Shown piece by piece: positions 50,959 through 59,969 of a stretch of DNA of 64,000 bases (the first letter of the stretch is position 1; the number at the start of each line of letters is the position of its first letter). The notes beneath the pieces were generated by a model. It saw only the letters and a list, made by a program, of their open reading frames with translations, had not been told where the DNA came from and did not search any database. Both the position numbers and the translations under genes were made by a program. The DNA is from Methanospirillum purgamenti (lineage in GTDB: Archaea > Halobacteriota > Methanomicrobia > Methanomicrobiales > Methanospirillaceae): NCBI RefSeq assembly GCF_018502485.1, contig NZ_CP075546.1; one strand, written 5' to 3'.

Positions 50959-51414
50959 ATGAAACTGGAAGAATATAAGAAGATCTTACTTGCTGCGATC
51001 GACAAGGAAGTTGATGCGTATGCATTTTACATCTCGCTTTCAGAAAAAGTCAAAGATCCGGCTTTGAAGGGAACGTTCAAAGAACTTGCCCAGGAGGAGA
51101 CGTATCACCGGAAAACTCTCCAGGAATATCTGAGTGGTGTGAAAAAAGAACTCAGGTTTGATGAAGTTAAAGATTATCACCTGTCAGATACCATGGAAAA
51201 ACCAAAACCATCCATGGATTTAAAACCCCTCGAAGGTCTGCAGGTTGCAATCAAACGGGAAGAAGAGGCAATGCAGATGTATGAGCAGTTTGCAGCCGCA
51301 AGCATGGATGCAGATCAGAAAAAGGTCTTTGAGGAACTTGCAAAGATGGAGCGCGGACATAAAGCCCGTCTTGAAGATATATATACCAACAGTGCCTTTA
51401 CAGAGGCCTGGTAA
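50959..51414 (+). CDS. Rubrerythrin-type ferritin-like diiron protein
   Basis: A 151-residue four-helix protein. Two repeats of the diiron ligand pattern are seen: EVDAYAFY...EETYHRKTL in the first half and REEEAMQMY...MERGHKARLE in the second. The rubredoxin-like domain of classical rubrerythrin is absent, and the double rubredoxin gene just upstream would supply it in trans. AGGAGGGTGGCTT precedes the ATG at 50959; an earlier in-frame ATG at 50896 lacks a ribosome site. Function is probably peroxide reduction. Confidence 0.83.
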   Translation: MKLEEYKKILLAAIDKEVDAYAFYISLSEKVKDPALKGTFKELAQEETYHRKTLQEYLSGVKKELRFDEVKDYHLSDTMEKPKPSMDLKPLEGLQVAIKREEEAMQMYEQFAAASMDADQKKVFEELAKMERGHKARLEDIYTNSAFTEAW

Positions 51415-51540
51415 TTTCATTTTTTCCTGATACAAGATTCTTTATTATTTGCATACTGCCATTTCCTGATTCATTTTCTCTGACCTGACCGGTGGGGTAA
51501 AGGGATGAGAGAGTGAAATAATTACTGGGATTCGTGGGGT

Positions 51541-53646
51541 ATGAAGGCGACCAAGGCTTCTGTATGGGACTTATATAATGGGGCAAAGCAATACAAAGTT
51601 CCATTATTTCAACGGCCTTATGTCTGGTCACGGCAACAATGGGAGCAACTCTGGTCTGATATCCGGGAGCAATACCAGCTCATGTCTGGTCAGGATACCA
51701 AACACCCTGCCCGGTTTCTGGGTTCTGTTGTTGTTGTCAGGGAATATGAAAAAAATCTTGATAAATATGTAATTATTGACGGTCAGCAACGAATTACCAC
51801 CATAAGTATCATTCTTGCAGTTATCAGGGCATTTGCACGTGAAAAAGGATTAACAGAACTTTATAACCAGATATCTGATTTTTTGAAAAATGCTCCGAAG
51901 AGTGGTGAAGGCCAGTATGTGGTGATTCCTACCCGCGTTGATAAAAACGCGCTCTACCATATTTTTGATGAGGACTACGTTTTTGACCAGGACTCGCGGA
52001 TTGTTGAATGTTTTGACTATTTCTGGTGGCAGCTTGATCGGTCAACTGAGATGGATTTGAATGCTCTTCAACAGGTAATCACCGAGGATCTGTGTGTTGT
52101 CTATATTGAACTGGATGAAGGGGAAAACCCAAACCAGGTATTTGAAGCATTAAATTACCGGGGTGTTCCCCTTGAGGAGTCTGATCTCATCCGGAATTTC
52201 TTCTTTGCCCATCTTGAAAACCAGGAGATTGCAGAGGCTCAGTACGATCTGTACTGGAAACCGATGGAAGAGCGGCTGTTAAATGATCAGGTTCTCATCT
52301 CATCGTTTATCAGGCATTATTGTATGAAAGAGGGCCGGTTCATTCGGCATGGTGAAATATTTGAAAAGATCCGGAAACGGTTTCAGAATGCTTCACCAGA
52401 TGAGGTCTTGTATCTGCTCAAGGACATGAGCAGGTCATCAGAATATTATCGCCGTATTCTGTTTCCAGATTCGGAAGAAGGCACAAGCCGGGAACGAAAG
52501 GAAATTCTGAAGTCGCTATTCCGAATCTGGAGAATTAGTAATAATACTCCAGCTCCCTTTTTCCTTCTCCTGCTGGCTGCTAATGATACGGATAATGAGA
52601 ACGGTGGAAAATTATCTGACCAGGAAGTGTTTGAGGTTCTCAGTTGTATTGAGAGTTACTTTATCAGGCGTATGGTATGTGGAAGGCCTGATACAGTGTA
52701 TGAGGATGTATTTGAGATCCTTTGCCGTGCTGCATCTGATGGGAATGGGTATCTCTCTGCAGATGAGACGAAATCTCTTATTGCCTCCCTCCAACCTCCG
52801 TTTGATCTCCCTGATGATGATGAATTTACAGATCATCTCAGGTACAGTGATCTCTACCATCCAGAGACTGAGAACGAACTTGCTTTCGTTATTCTTGAGC
52901 GACTTGAGGAGTTCTTTTCAAGCCAGCCACGAGGGCTTGAGCCTGTAGCATCATATGCCCTCTTTGAAGATGAATCAGAAGATCTGATGATTGATCATAT
53001 CATGCCGGAGTCTCTTTCGGATCACTGGATAGAGCATCTTGGGTCTGACTGGTCATCAGTTCATACAGATTTTCTTCACCGCCTTGGTAACCTGACCCTG
53101 ACTCAGGAAAATTCATCGATTAAAAATGGCGCCTTTGAAGACAAGAAGGCATGGTATGCCTTAGATAATCTGATGCTCAACGCGGGAATGAAAAATATCC
53201 GTTTCTGGAGACGGTATCAGATTGATCAGCGGTCAGGAGTGCTGGCGGCATTCTGTGTGAAAATCTGGCCTCGATGCGAAGTTCCTGAAATAGAGATTGC
53301 AAAACCATCCGTAGTTCCTGCCGGGTGTATGCGTTCAGGTGAGATCCCAAAACAGGCACGGCCATCAAACCTGAATATTGCCGGAACGGTGTATCCGGTA
53401 AAATTTTGGTATCAGGTTCTTGAAAATACTATCCGGGCTATTTATGAGAAAGAACCCCAGAAATTTGAACGTGTTGTCCGGGAATATCCTGGGTATTTTT
53501 CCGATGATCCGGCCCGGTATAAATCAAATGTCGGAACGTATTCATTTAAGTCACGATTTGGCCGGTACCAGATCCGTGATATGTGCCTGAATATCATCAA
53601 ACTTGTGGGCTGGAATGAGGAGGTCTGGTGTTTAACTTGTGAATAA
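51541..53646 (+). CDS. GmrSD-like protein (DUF262 + DUF1524 HNH nuclease)
   Basis: A 701-residue protein with the layout of modification-dependent type IV restriction enzymes. The N-terminal DUF262 (ParB-like) domain has PLFQRPYVW near residue 21 and IIDGQQRITT near residue 79. The DUF1524/HNH nuclease has LMIDHIMPESLSDHW near 480 and HRLGNLTLTQENSS near 510. A C-terminal domain of about 95 residues (NIAGTVYPVKFWYQVLENT onward) is unassigned. It stands alone, with no methylase or specificity subunit. Anti-phage defence by cutting modified DNA is the family role; the substrate here is unknown. Confidence 0.85.
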   Translation: MKATKASVWDLYNGAKQYKVPLFQRPYVWSRQQWEQLWSDIREQYQLMSGQDTKHPARFLGSVVVVREYEKNLDKYVIIDGQQRITTISIILAVIRAFAREKGLTELYNQISDFLKNAPKSGEGQYVVIPTRVDKNALYHIFDEDYVFDQDSRIVECFDYFWWQLDRSTEMDLNALQQVITEDLCVVYIELDEGENPNQVFEALNYRGVPLEESDLIRNFFFAHLENQEIAEAQYDLYWKPMEERLLNDQVLISSFIRHYCMKEGRFIRHGEIFEKIRKRFQNASPDEVLYLLKDMSRSSEYYRRILFPDSEEGTSRERKEILKSLFRIWRISNNTPAPFFLLLLAANDTDNENGGKLSDQEVFEVLSCIESYFIRRMVCGRPDTVYEDVFEILCRAASDGNGYLSADETKSLIASLQPPFDLPDDDEFTDHLRYSDLYHPETENELAFVILERLEEFFSSQPRGLEPVASYALFEDESEDLMIDHIMPESLSDHWIEHLGSDWSSVHTDFLHRLGNLTLTQENSSIKNGAFEDKKAWYALDNLMLNAGMKNIRFWRRYQIDQRSGVLAAFCVKIWPRCEVPEIEIAKPSVVPAGCMRSGEIPKQARPSNLNIAGTVYPVKFWYQVLENTIRAIYEKEPQKFERVVREYPGYFSDDPARYKSNVGTYSFKSRFGRYQIRDMCLNIIKLVGWNEEVWCLTCE

Positions 53647-53855
53647 ACCGATCGGCCTGGATACCATATGAGAAGTAATTGGTACCAATCAGGATTGTGA
53701 CCGGTCCTTGTGTTAATCACAGTCATGGAATTGCTTCCACCCTCTACCTGATATTTAAATAGCCCCTATTTTACTTCCTCTATTTCAATACGATAATCTC
53801 TCCTCACATGAAAAATGGGAATGCATAACAAAGGTTAAAAATATATACCATTTTC

Positions 53856-55652
53856 ATGGTGTCCGCTGAGGTTATCCTTTTCCGAAAGACTATCGGGTTG
53901 TCTATTCTTATAGGCATAATCTCTGGATTTGGTGCACTTCTCTTTTTTGAGGGAATCAAATTTGCAAACCAAATCATCATGGGGGATATCTGGGGCTATA
54001 GATATCCGGTGGATGGCATGTCTGCTGAAATGATTGCATCATGGTCTCCTCCAGTAAATATCTGGATGTTTCTGCCAATCATCTGTTTAGGTGCATTAGC
54101 GTCCGGATTTCTCGTGTACCGGTTTGCTCCGGAAGCAGAAGGTCATGGAACTGATGCCGCTATCGCCGCATTTCATACGACTGGGCGGATTAGAAGACGA
54201 ATTCCTGTCATTAAAGCACTTGCTTCTATTTGCACCATCGCAACCGGGGGAAGTGCAGGCAGAGAAGGACCTACGGCTCAAATAGCAGCTGGGTTTGGTT
54301 CCATAGCCGCTGATATTTTAAAATTACCTGATAAAGAACGACGAATAGCGATTGCTGCTGGAATTGGTGCTGGAATCGGAACGATATTCAAAGCTCCTCT
54401 TGGTGGAGCTATTCTTGCGGCAGAAATTCTCTATCTTCGCGATTTTGAATCAGATGCAATTGTCCCTGCTTTTCTGTCTTCAATTATTGGATATGGCATT
54501 TTCGGTTATTTTGAAGGATATGAACCCATTTTTGCGAAAGGAGATCTATCCTGGTCTGTTCCAGAGATACCTCTTTTTGTTCTTTTAGGAATTGTCTGTG
54601 CAATTGTTGGAATAGGATATCTGGAAATATTTCAGCGTTCCAGAGTTTTTTTCAGGGATATATGGATCAAATATAATCTCCCTATTTATTTGAAACCGGT
54701 AATGGGTGCGGCATGTATTGGTGTACTTGTCATTGTTCTGGCAAGTCTCTCCCATGAAACGTTTCTTATAGCCCTTGGTAGTATTGGGTCAGGATATGGG
54801 TTTATTCAACTTACTGTTTACAATATGCTCCCACTTTCAGTTTTGTTATTTATTCCTCTTGTTCGGATTCTCACGACATCATTGACTATCGGTTCTGGGG
54901 GGAGTGGGGGTGTTTTTGCCCCCGGTCTTACCATTGGAGCGGCGACAGGGGGCGCATTTGGTATGGTGATGCACATACTTATCCCTCATATTGTCCCTTT
55001 AGGTTCTGTACCTGTTTTTGCTATTTGTGGTATGATCTCTCTTTTTGGAGGTATCTCTCATTCACCGATTGCCTGTCTTATCATGATCATCGAGATGGTC
55101 GGCGATTTTTCTCTGTTTGTACCGGCGATGGGTGCTGTAGCAGTGTCCGTGATATTAGTTGGGAACAGAACGATATATGGCTCTCAAATTTCTAATAAAA
55201 CATTATCCGGAGCACATAGGGGTGAGTATGATTCACATGTGCTTCAGGTGATTCCCGCAAAAGATGCCATGACTCCCGTGGAACGGGTTGTAACTTTAAC
55301 ACCCGAGGATCCATGTAGTAAAATCCTCACCCTCGTTGAAGAATCAACTCATTATGGGTTTCCTGTTATTACTCCCGATAATGTTCTTGTCGGGTTTGTT
55401 ACCTTGAAAGATTCGAAAGGGTGCTGGGATAATAGAAAGGTAAGCACAGTTATGATGACTGATCTGGTTACTTCCAGCCCAGATACAGACCTCGAGTCAA
55501 TTTTAAAAGACATGATTGCAGTAGATATCGGACATGTCCCAATTGTAGAAATTCAGGATGATCTCCCATACATGGTAGGCCTCATTACAAGGAGGGATAT
55601 TACGCATGCATATGCTACAAAAGCACAGCAGGAGTGTAAGTACTTCTTGTGA
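53856..55652 (+). CDS. ClC-family chloride channel/transporter with CBS domains
   Basis: A 598-residue membrane protein. ClC selectivity motifs are GGSAGREGPTAQ near residue 130 and GSGGSGGVFAPGLT near 345; the first has Ala instead of the common Gly after Ser. A glutamate in GREGP is the expected gating residue. The C-terminal 140 residues form two CBS domains (AKDAMTPVERVVTL, VSTVMMTDLVTSS), which may bind nucleotides. A TATTTAAATAG promoter-like sequence lies upstream (near 53752). It is monocistronic, followed by a T9 terminator. Confidence 0.9.
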   Translation: MVSAEVILFRKTIGLSILIGIISGFGALLFFEGIKFANQIIMGDIWGYRYPVDGMSAEMIASWSPPVNIWMFLPIICLGALASGFLVYRFAPEAEGHGTDAAIAAFHTTGRIRRRIPVIKALASICTIATGGSAGREGPTAQIAAGFGSIAADILKLPDKERRIAIAAGIGAGIGTIFKAPLGGAILAAEILYLRDFESDAIVPAFLSSIIGYGIFGYFEGYEPIFAKGDLSWSVPEIPLFVLLGIVCAIVGIGYLEIFQRSRVFFRDIWIKYNLPIYLKPVMGAACIGVLVIVLASLSHETFLIALGSIGSGYGFIQLTVYNMLPLSVLLFIPLVRILTTSLTIGSGGSGGVFAPGLTIGAATGGAFGMVMHILIPHIVPLGSVPVFAICGMISLFGGISHSPIACLIMIIEMVGDFSLFVPAMGAVAVSVILVGNRTIYGSQISNKTLSGAHRGEYDSHVLQVIPAKDAMTPVERVVTLTPEDPCSKILTLVEESTHYGFPVITPDNVLVGFVTLKDSKGCWDNRKVSTVMMTDLVTSSPDTDLESILKDMIAVDIGHVPIVEIQDDLPYMVGLITRRDITHAYATKAQQECKYFL

Positions 55653-55665
55653 TATTCATGTTTCA

Positions 55666-55674
55666 TTTTTTTTT
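55666..55674 (+). terminator. T9 terminator after the ClC gene
   Basis: Nine consecutive T at 55666-55674, 14 bases after the stop codon, followed by further T-rich DNA. Confidence 0.55.
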
Positions 55675-55795
55675 AATTTCTTATTGTGTTCTAAATTTAC
55701 AATTTTACCATTCGGGGACGAGAATCAGATGAATGAGATGTGAGGAGAGGTTGAACATCCTCATAGACAACACTTATACCTGTTGGTGCACCATG

Positions 55796-55822
55796 TTTGT
55801 TGACGAAATTTTCGCCAACAAA
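55796..55822. promoter_or_regulatory. Imperfect 27-base palindrome upstream of mmp11
   Basis: TTTGTTG (55796-55802) and CAACAAA (55816-55822) flank complementary CGAAA and TTTCG segments, with only the pair at the A and C positions mismatched. A second inverted repeat, CAACA and TGTTG (55768-55785), surrounds a TATA-like CTTATACC. The pair looks like an operator over the promoter of the aks operon. Confidence 0.4.
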
Positions 55823-55856
55823 TATCCCCTGTCTGGAAAAATTTCTGGAGCCCGGA

Positions 55857-56747
55857 ATGTCTGGTATATCAGAGCCATATATTATCCATTATCCATGGAT
55901 TTGCGCAGTCAGCGATGATGCAGGAAGCCAGGTTGAACTTATTGAGTGCTTTGACTGTATCGGTGGTGCCATGTGGGTGAAAAAGCACTATGCACAGTCC
56001 CCTCTTGTAACCGATGTCAGAACCGTCGGATCTATGAACCGGTTCCTTCTTCGGACCGGAGAGGTTGATCTTGCTCTTGAAGGATCCAAATTTCCGGCTG
56101 GTATATCAAAAGTCAGTGTAGAAGGGAATGAAATCGCGATCTCCTATATTGGTATGGGTGGTGGTGGAGTCGGTGCCACTATATGCCGGGCAGGTGCCGA
56201 GGGGGTACTTCGATCAGAATATGACGAATCAGGCGGGGGAAAAGTTGCTGGATCGACTATAGTCCTCTCCCGAAAGAATCGTGTGCTTATTGGTGTTGAT
56301 GATACTGATACCCCGGAAGAAGGAGCAACATGGACCCTGGTTCACAATATTGCCCGGACGGTTGCGAATGAACAGCACCGGTACCTCTCCCATACCATTG
56401 TCCAGCTCTTTCCGGTTCCCTTCAGGACAAAAAACTGTGTTGGCGTCGTGGCTGAATTCGCAACCAGCAATCCTGACGATCTGGCCAGTAAGTTTTCAGA
56501 ACTCCTGATGCAGTACACGCTCTCTAAAGAGACTGGCATGGCGGTTTTTACTGGATTCTCCCCCGATCGTCTTCTTGAATATGGGTGGCGGACAAAAACA
56601 GGACAAGTCTCTCCGGATGATGCCCGGGCACTTGCTGGCGATGATCTGAAAATTTGGATAAATGGTCGTGGTATAACCGGAGCAATAGCAGCGATCCCGT
56701 TTTATACCCGGTATGATGAGGGCCTTCGGTTATGTGGGCAGAGCTGA
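55857..56747 (+). CDS. Methanogenesis marker protein 11
   Basis: A 296-residue protein restricted to methanogens. It has the pattern of the marker 11 family: VELIECFDCIGGAMWVKKHY near residue 30, GMGGGGVGATICR near residue 100 and VLIGVDDTDTPEEGATW near 143. The last element is shared with TiaS-like nucleotide-binding domains. The biochemical role is not established. I start at ATG 55857, behind GGAGCCCGGA; an ATG at 55797 falls within the palindrome. It is the first gene of the aks operon and overlaps the radical SAM gene by 16 bases. Confidence 0.78.
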   Translation: MSGISEPYIIHYPWICAVSDDAGSQVELIECFDCIGGAMWVKKHYAQSPLVTDVRTVGSMNRFLLRTGEVDLALEGSKFPAGISKVSVEGNEIAISYIGMGGGGVGATICRAGAEGVLRSEYDESGGGKVAGSTIVLSRKNRVLIGVDDTDTPEEGATWTLVHNIARTVANEQHRYLSHTIVQLFPVPFRTKNCVGVVAEFATSNPDDLASKFSELLMQYTLSKETGMAVFTGFSPDRLLEYGWRTKTGQVSPDDARALAGDDLKIWINGRGITGAIAAIPFYTRYDEGLRLCGQS

Positions 56748-57697
56748 AAGCCCGGCTGCTCAATGCAGGTACTGCATATATCACCGGAGTTTCAGCAGAC
56801 GAATATATCGCACGATCCCGTGCTGGTCCAGGGGCAGGAAAGGCCGGGTCGATATTTTTTTCTATGGATGGGCGCCGGGTCAGGCTTACCCTTTCAGATA
56901 CTGGGTTTGTAGAAATACAGCATACCGGGAATGGACAGGCCCTCCTCCGGTACGAAGGAGAGGAATATTCAGGCATACTTGAAAAACCCGGGCTCCATTG
57001 TCCACGTCAGGCTTATCTGACTATCACCGGCTCCTGTATCTTTCAGTGCCGGTACTGTAATGTGTGGAAAAGCCCTGGACCCCGGCGGAGTATTGATGAG
57101 ATAGAGGAAATGGTTACATCTGTATTCCCTGATATTGATGCAATATCCCTGACATCAGGTGTTCTGACCGATATTCATGAAGAGGAACGCTATACCCTTG
57201 AGGTTGTCAGACGACTGCAGAAGTTTCACCTTCCTATAGGGGTATCTATCTATCCTGACCCGGAAACGCCCCGTCGTCTGAAAGATGCTGGTGTTTCAGA
57301 AGTAAAATTCAACCTTGAGACGGCAACTAGTCAGCTCTTTTCTATCATGTGTCCTGGTCTTGTCAGAGACGATGCACTTACTGCCCTTCGTGCTGCAGTT
57401 CCCCTGTTTGGCAGGAACCATGTCTTTTCAAATATTATCCTCGGGCTTGGGGAGACTGATGAAGAGATGACTGCTTGTATTGAACAACTGTGCCAGGATG
57501 GAATCCTGCCGGTTATCCGGCCTTTGACTCCGGGTGGGGATCTGATTGATCTTCATGCCCCTCTACCAGACCGGATTATCAGGATAGCCCGGATTCATGA
57601 AGAAATGCTCCGGGAGTATGATCTGGATCCAAACGCAGCACTGACTATGTGTCCGTCATGTACCGGTTGTGACCTGATTCCGGGGAGGGACACATGA
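56732..57697 (+). CDS. Radical SAM protein in the coenzyme B biosynthesis operon
   Basis: A 321-residue protein. The radical SAM cluster motif CIFQCRYC (C-x3-C-x2-C) is near residue 105, followed by an ordinary TIM-barrel pattern (VSIYPDPETPRRLKDAG, EVKFNLETATSQLF). An N-terminal domain of about 95 residues precedes it, and the C-terminus has CPSCTGC (C-x2-C-x2-C), which could bind an auxiliary cluster. I do not recognise the subfamily; it is not Mmp10. Placement between mmp11 and a TPP enzyme, with 4- and 16-base overlaps, suggests a step linked to coenzyme B or another methanogenic cofactor. Confidence 0.8.
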   Translation: MWAELKARLLNAGTAYITGVSADEYIARSRAGPGAGKAGSIFFSMDGRRVRLTLSDTGFVEIQHTGNGQALLRYEGEEYSGILEKPGLHCPRQAYLTITGSCIFQCRYCNVWKSPGPRRSIDEIEEMVTSVFPDIDAISLTSGVLTDIHEEERYTLEVVRRLQKFHLPIGVSIYPDPETPRRLKDAGVSEVKFNLETATSQLFSIMCPGLVRDDALTALRAAVPLFGRNHVFSNIILGLGETDEEMTACIEQLCQDGILPVIRPLTPGGDLIDLHAPLPDRIIRIARIHEEMLREYDLDPNAALTMCPSCTGCDLIPGRDT

Positions 57698-58791
57698 CCT
57701 CCGGATTAGGGGATGCTATACTAGCATATGCTGATTCGGTATATGCAGTGCCTGGATACCCGGTAACAACTCTTATTGAAGAGACCGGGGCAGAGCTGGT
57801 CATAAATGAAAAAGTAGCTCTTGAGTATGCCCTTGGTGACTCGCTCTCGGGGAAACGGTCCTGCGTAATAGTCAAACATGTCGGGATGAATGTGCTTGCC
57901 GATACTCTGGTTCATGCAACCGTTCAGGGTCTGACCGCCGGGGTAATTATTGTCGTAGGAGATGATCCCACGGCATATGGAACCCAGACCATTCAGGATT
58001 CCCGGATATATGGCTCAATTGCGATATGTCCGGTCATTGATGGTTCGGATTCTGACCCGGTTGGAGAGGCTTTCCGGGTATCAGAGCGGTTTTCCCGTGT
58101 TTCAATTGTCCGGTTCATCCCAGATGATCTCAACAGACCATGGGACAAGATGGTATATGTTTCGGGGAGAAAAACCGGGTCACTTGCCGACCCGGATCTG
58201 ACCATGTATGGACGTTCAGTCTGGGCATATGAATCTGTTCCAGTAATGCAACAGGAAGGATACCTTCCATTCCCAGTCTCTCCCCTGACAACCGGCGGCA
58301 TTCCACAAAGCAGGCGGGAACGTGGTTCCTCGCGAATGTTCTGTCCGGATTGTCCGTTTAAGTTTGTCTTTGACCTTCTGCAGGATAGGAATGTCCCGGT
58401 TATCAGTGATACCGGTTGTAGTCTCCTTTCCATGATCCCTCCATTTGCATTTGGGATTGCCAATTATGGGATGGGGTCTTCAATTGGTGTTGCAGCCCAG
58501 TCCACCCGGGTCGCACTGACTGGAGACTATGCTTTGCTCCATTCTGGTGTTCAGGCCTTGATTGATCTTCATGCAAAAGGCAGACCTGTGCTTTGTATTG
58601 TCCTGCAGAACCGGTGCATGGGGACAACCGGCCGACAACCGGTCCCGGACATAACCGATTACATTGGATTTGCACAGCCGGATGTTGTAGATGCGGCTGA
58701 ACATGAAAAAATTTCAGAATATATTGTCCCTGATAACACCTTCCGGGTGCTCGTCATTCAGGGAGTATGTCCAGAGGAGAGATCCAAATGA
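57694..58791 (+). CDS. TPP-dependent enzyme, short IorA-like protein, candidate 2-oxoacid decarboxylase
   Basis: A 365-residue protein homologous to the alpha subunit of indolepyruvate:ferredoxin oxidoreductase. The pyrimidine-binding half has NEKVALEYALG (activating glutamate near residue 47) and KHVGMNVLADTLVHATVQG, then VVGDDPTAYGTQTIQDSRIYG. The pyrophosphate half has MFCPDCPFKFVF, ALTGDYALLHSGVQAL and LQNRCMG. It is far shorter than IorA (about 600 residues) and lacks the C-terminal ferredoxin domain; no iorB is near. Next to aksA it is a candidate for decarboxylating the 2-oxosuberate made by the Aks enzymes. That role is inferred. Confidence 0.75.
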   Translation: MTSGLGDAILAYADSVYAVPGYPVTTLIEETGAELVINEKVALEYALGDSLSGKRSCVIVKHVGMNVLADTLVHATVQGLTAGVIIVVGDDPTAYGTQTIQDSRIYGSIAICPVIDGSDSDPVGEAFRVSERFSRVSIVRFIPDDLNRPWDKMVYVSGRKTGSLADPDLTMYGRSVWAYESVPVMQQEGYLPFPVSPLTTGGIPQSRRERGSSRMFCPDCPFKFVFDLLQDRNVPVISDTGCSLLSMIPPFAFGIANYGMGSSIGVAAQSTRVALTGDYALLHSGVQALIDLHAKGRPVLCIVLQNRCMGTTGRQPVPDITDYIGFAQPDVVDAAEHEKISEYIVPDNTFRVLVIQGVCPEERSK

Positions 58792-59969
58792 AACCATGGC
58801 ATGTTGAAATTTGTGATGTAACCCTTCGTGATGGCGAACAGACCCCGGGGGTTTCATTTACCCCTGAAGAGAAGAAGGATATTGCAACCAGACTTGATGC
58901 AGTTGGGGTAGAAATAATCGAAGCCGGATTTCCAATTGTATCTGTCCATGAAAAAGAGATGGTCAGAGATATCTCCCGGCTTGGTCTTTCTGCAAAGATA
59001 TGTGGTCTTTCACGGGCCTGTCGGGAAGATGTTGATGCTGCCCTTGATGCAGAAGTAGATATGATTGGGCTTTTCATTGCCCCGTCTGATCTGCATCTAA
59101 AGTATAAACATAAAAAACCTCGGGAAGTCGTGGTTGCAAACGCCATTGAGGAACTCGATTATGCAGTTGATCACGGCCTTATCGTCCGGTTTGGTGCAGA
59201 GGATGCATCACGGACTGATCCTGATATTCTTGTAGAGATCTACAAACAAGCCGCCGAACATAAGGCATCGTATGTCACATATGCAGACACAACCGGATGT
59301 CTGACTCCGCTTGAAGTTGCAACGGTGATGAAAGATATCGTTCCAAGAACCCCCATCCCAATTGCAATCCATGCTCACAACGATCTTGGCTGTGCAACGG
59401 CAAACACGCTTATTGCTGCTGAACTTGGGGCGTTTCAGCTTCACACAACTGTGAATGGTCTAGGTGAGCGGGCAGGAAATGCCAGGCTTGAGGAGGTTCT
59501 GGTATCCCTTGTTCTCAAAGGAGGAATAACCCGGTATGACCTGACTGAGATTCCGGCACTATCAGAGCAGGTTCAAAAGTACACCGGGATTTATATGCCG
59601 ATTACGAAACCAGTTGTCGGTGCAAATGCGTTTGCTCATGAGAGTGGCATTCACATCGCTGCCATTCTTGAAAATCCCGAGACCTATGAGTTTATTCCAC
59701 CTGAACTCCTGGGACTTGAGCGGCGGTTCATTTTAGGAAAACACACTGGAAAAAGGGCACTTGTTCATATCCTGACCACATTTGGGTATCACATTACTGA
59801 TGATCAGGTTACTCAGGTGCTTGAGCTGATTAAAGACAGAAGTGAGGATAAATGCAGTATCAACCAGCAGGTTTTGCGGGAGATCATCTCGCAGGTGACC
59901 GGGGAGGATGTCATCAATGGTAACACTCTCGGAGAAGATTCTGGGTGCCCAGGCCGGCACGTATGTTGA
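58788..59969 (+). CDS. aksA: Homocitrate synthase-type enzyme, AksA
   Basis: AksA condenses 2-oxoglutarate and longer 2-oxoacids with acetyl-CoA, starting the chain extension to 2-oxosuberate for coenzyme B. The 393 residues show the LeuA/homocitrate synthase signature CDVTLRDGEQTPGVSF at residue 9 and HAHNDLGCATAN near 196, with GLGERAGNARLEEV near 228 and ESGIHIAAI near 293. It starts at ATG 58788 in an ATGA overlap with the TPP gene and has a Shine-Dalgarno GGAGAG. LeuA or citramalate synthase would look similar; the operon with aksDEF and mmp11 favours AksA. Confidence 0.85.
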   Translation: MKPWHVEICDVTLRDGEQTPGVSFTPEEKKDIATRLDAVGVEIIEAGFPIVSVHEKEMVRDISRLGLSAKICGLSRACREDVDAALDAEVDMIGLFIAPSDLHLKYKHKKPREVVVANAIEELDYAVDHGLIVRFGAEDASRTDPDILVEIYKQAAEHKASYVTYADTTGCLTPLEVATVMKDIVPRTPIPIAIHAHNDLGCATANTLIAAELGAFQLHTTVNGLGERAGNARLEEVLVSLVLKGGITRYDLTEIPALSEQVQKYTGIYMPITKPVVGANAFAHESGIHIAAILENPETYEFIPPELLGLERRFILGKHTGKRALVHILTTFGYHITDDQVTQVLELIKDRSEDKCSINQQVLREIISQVTGEDVINGNTLGEDSGCPGRHVC

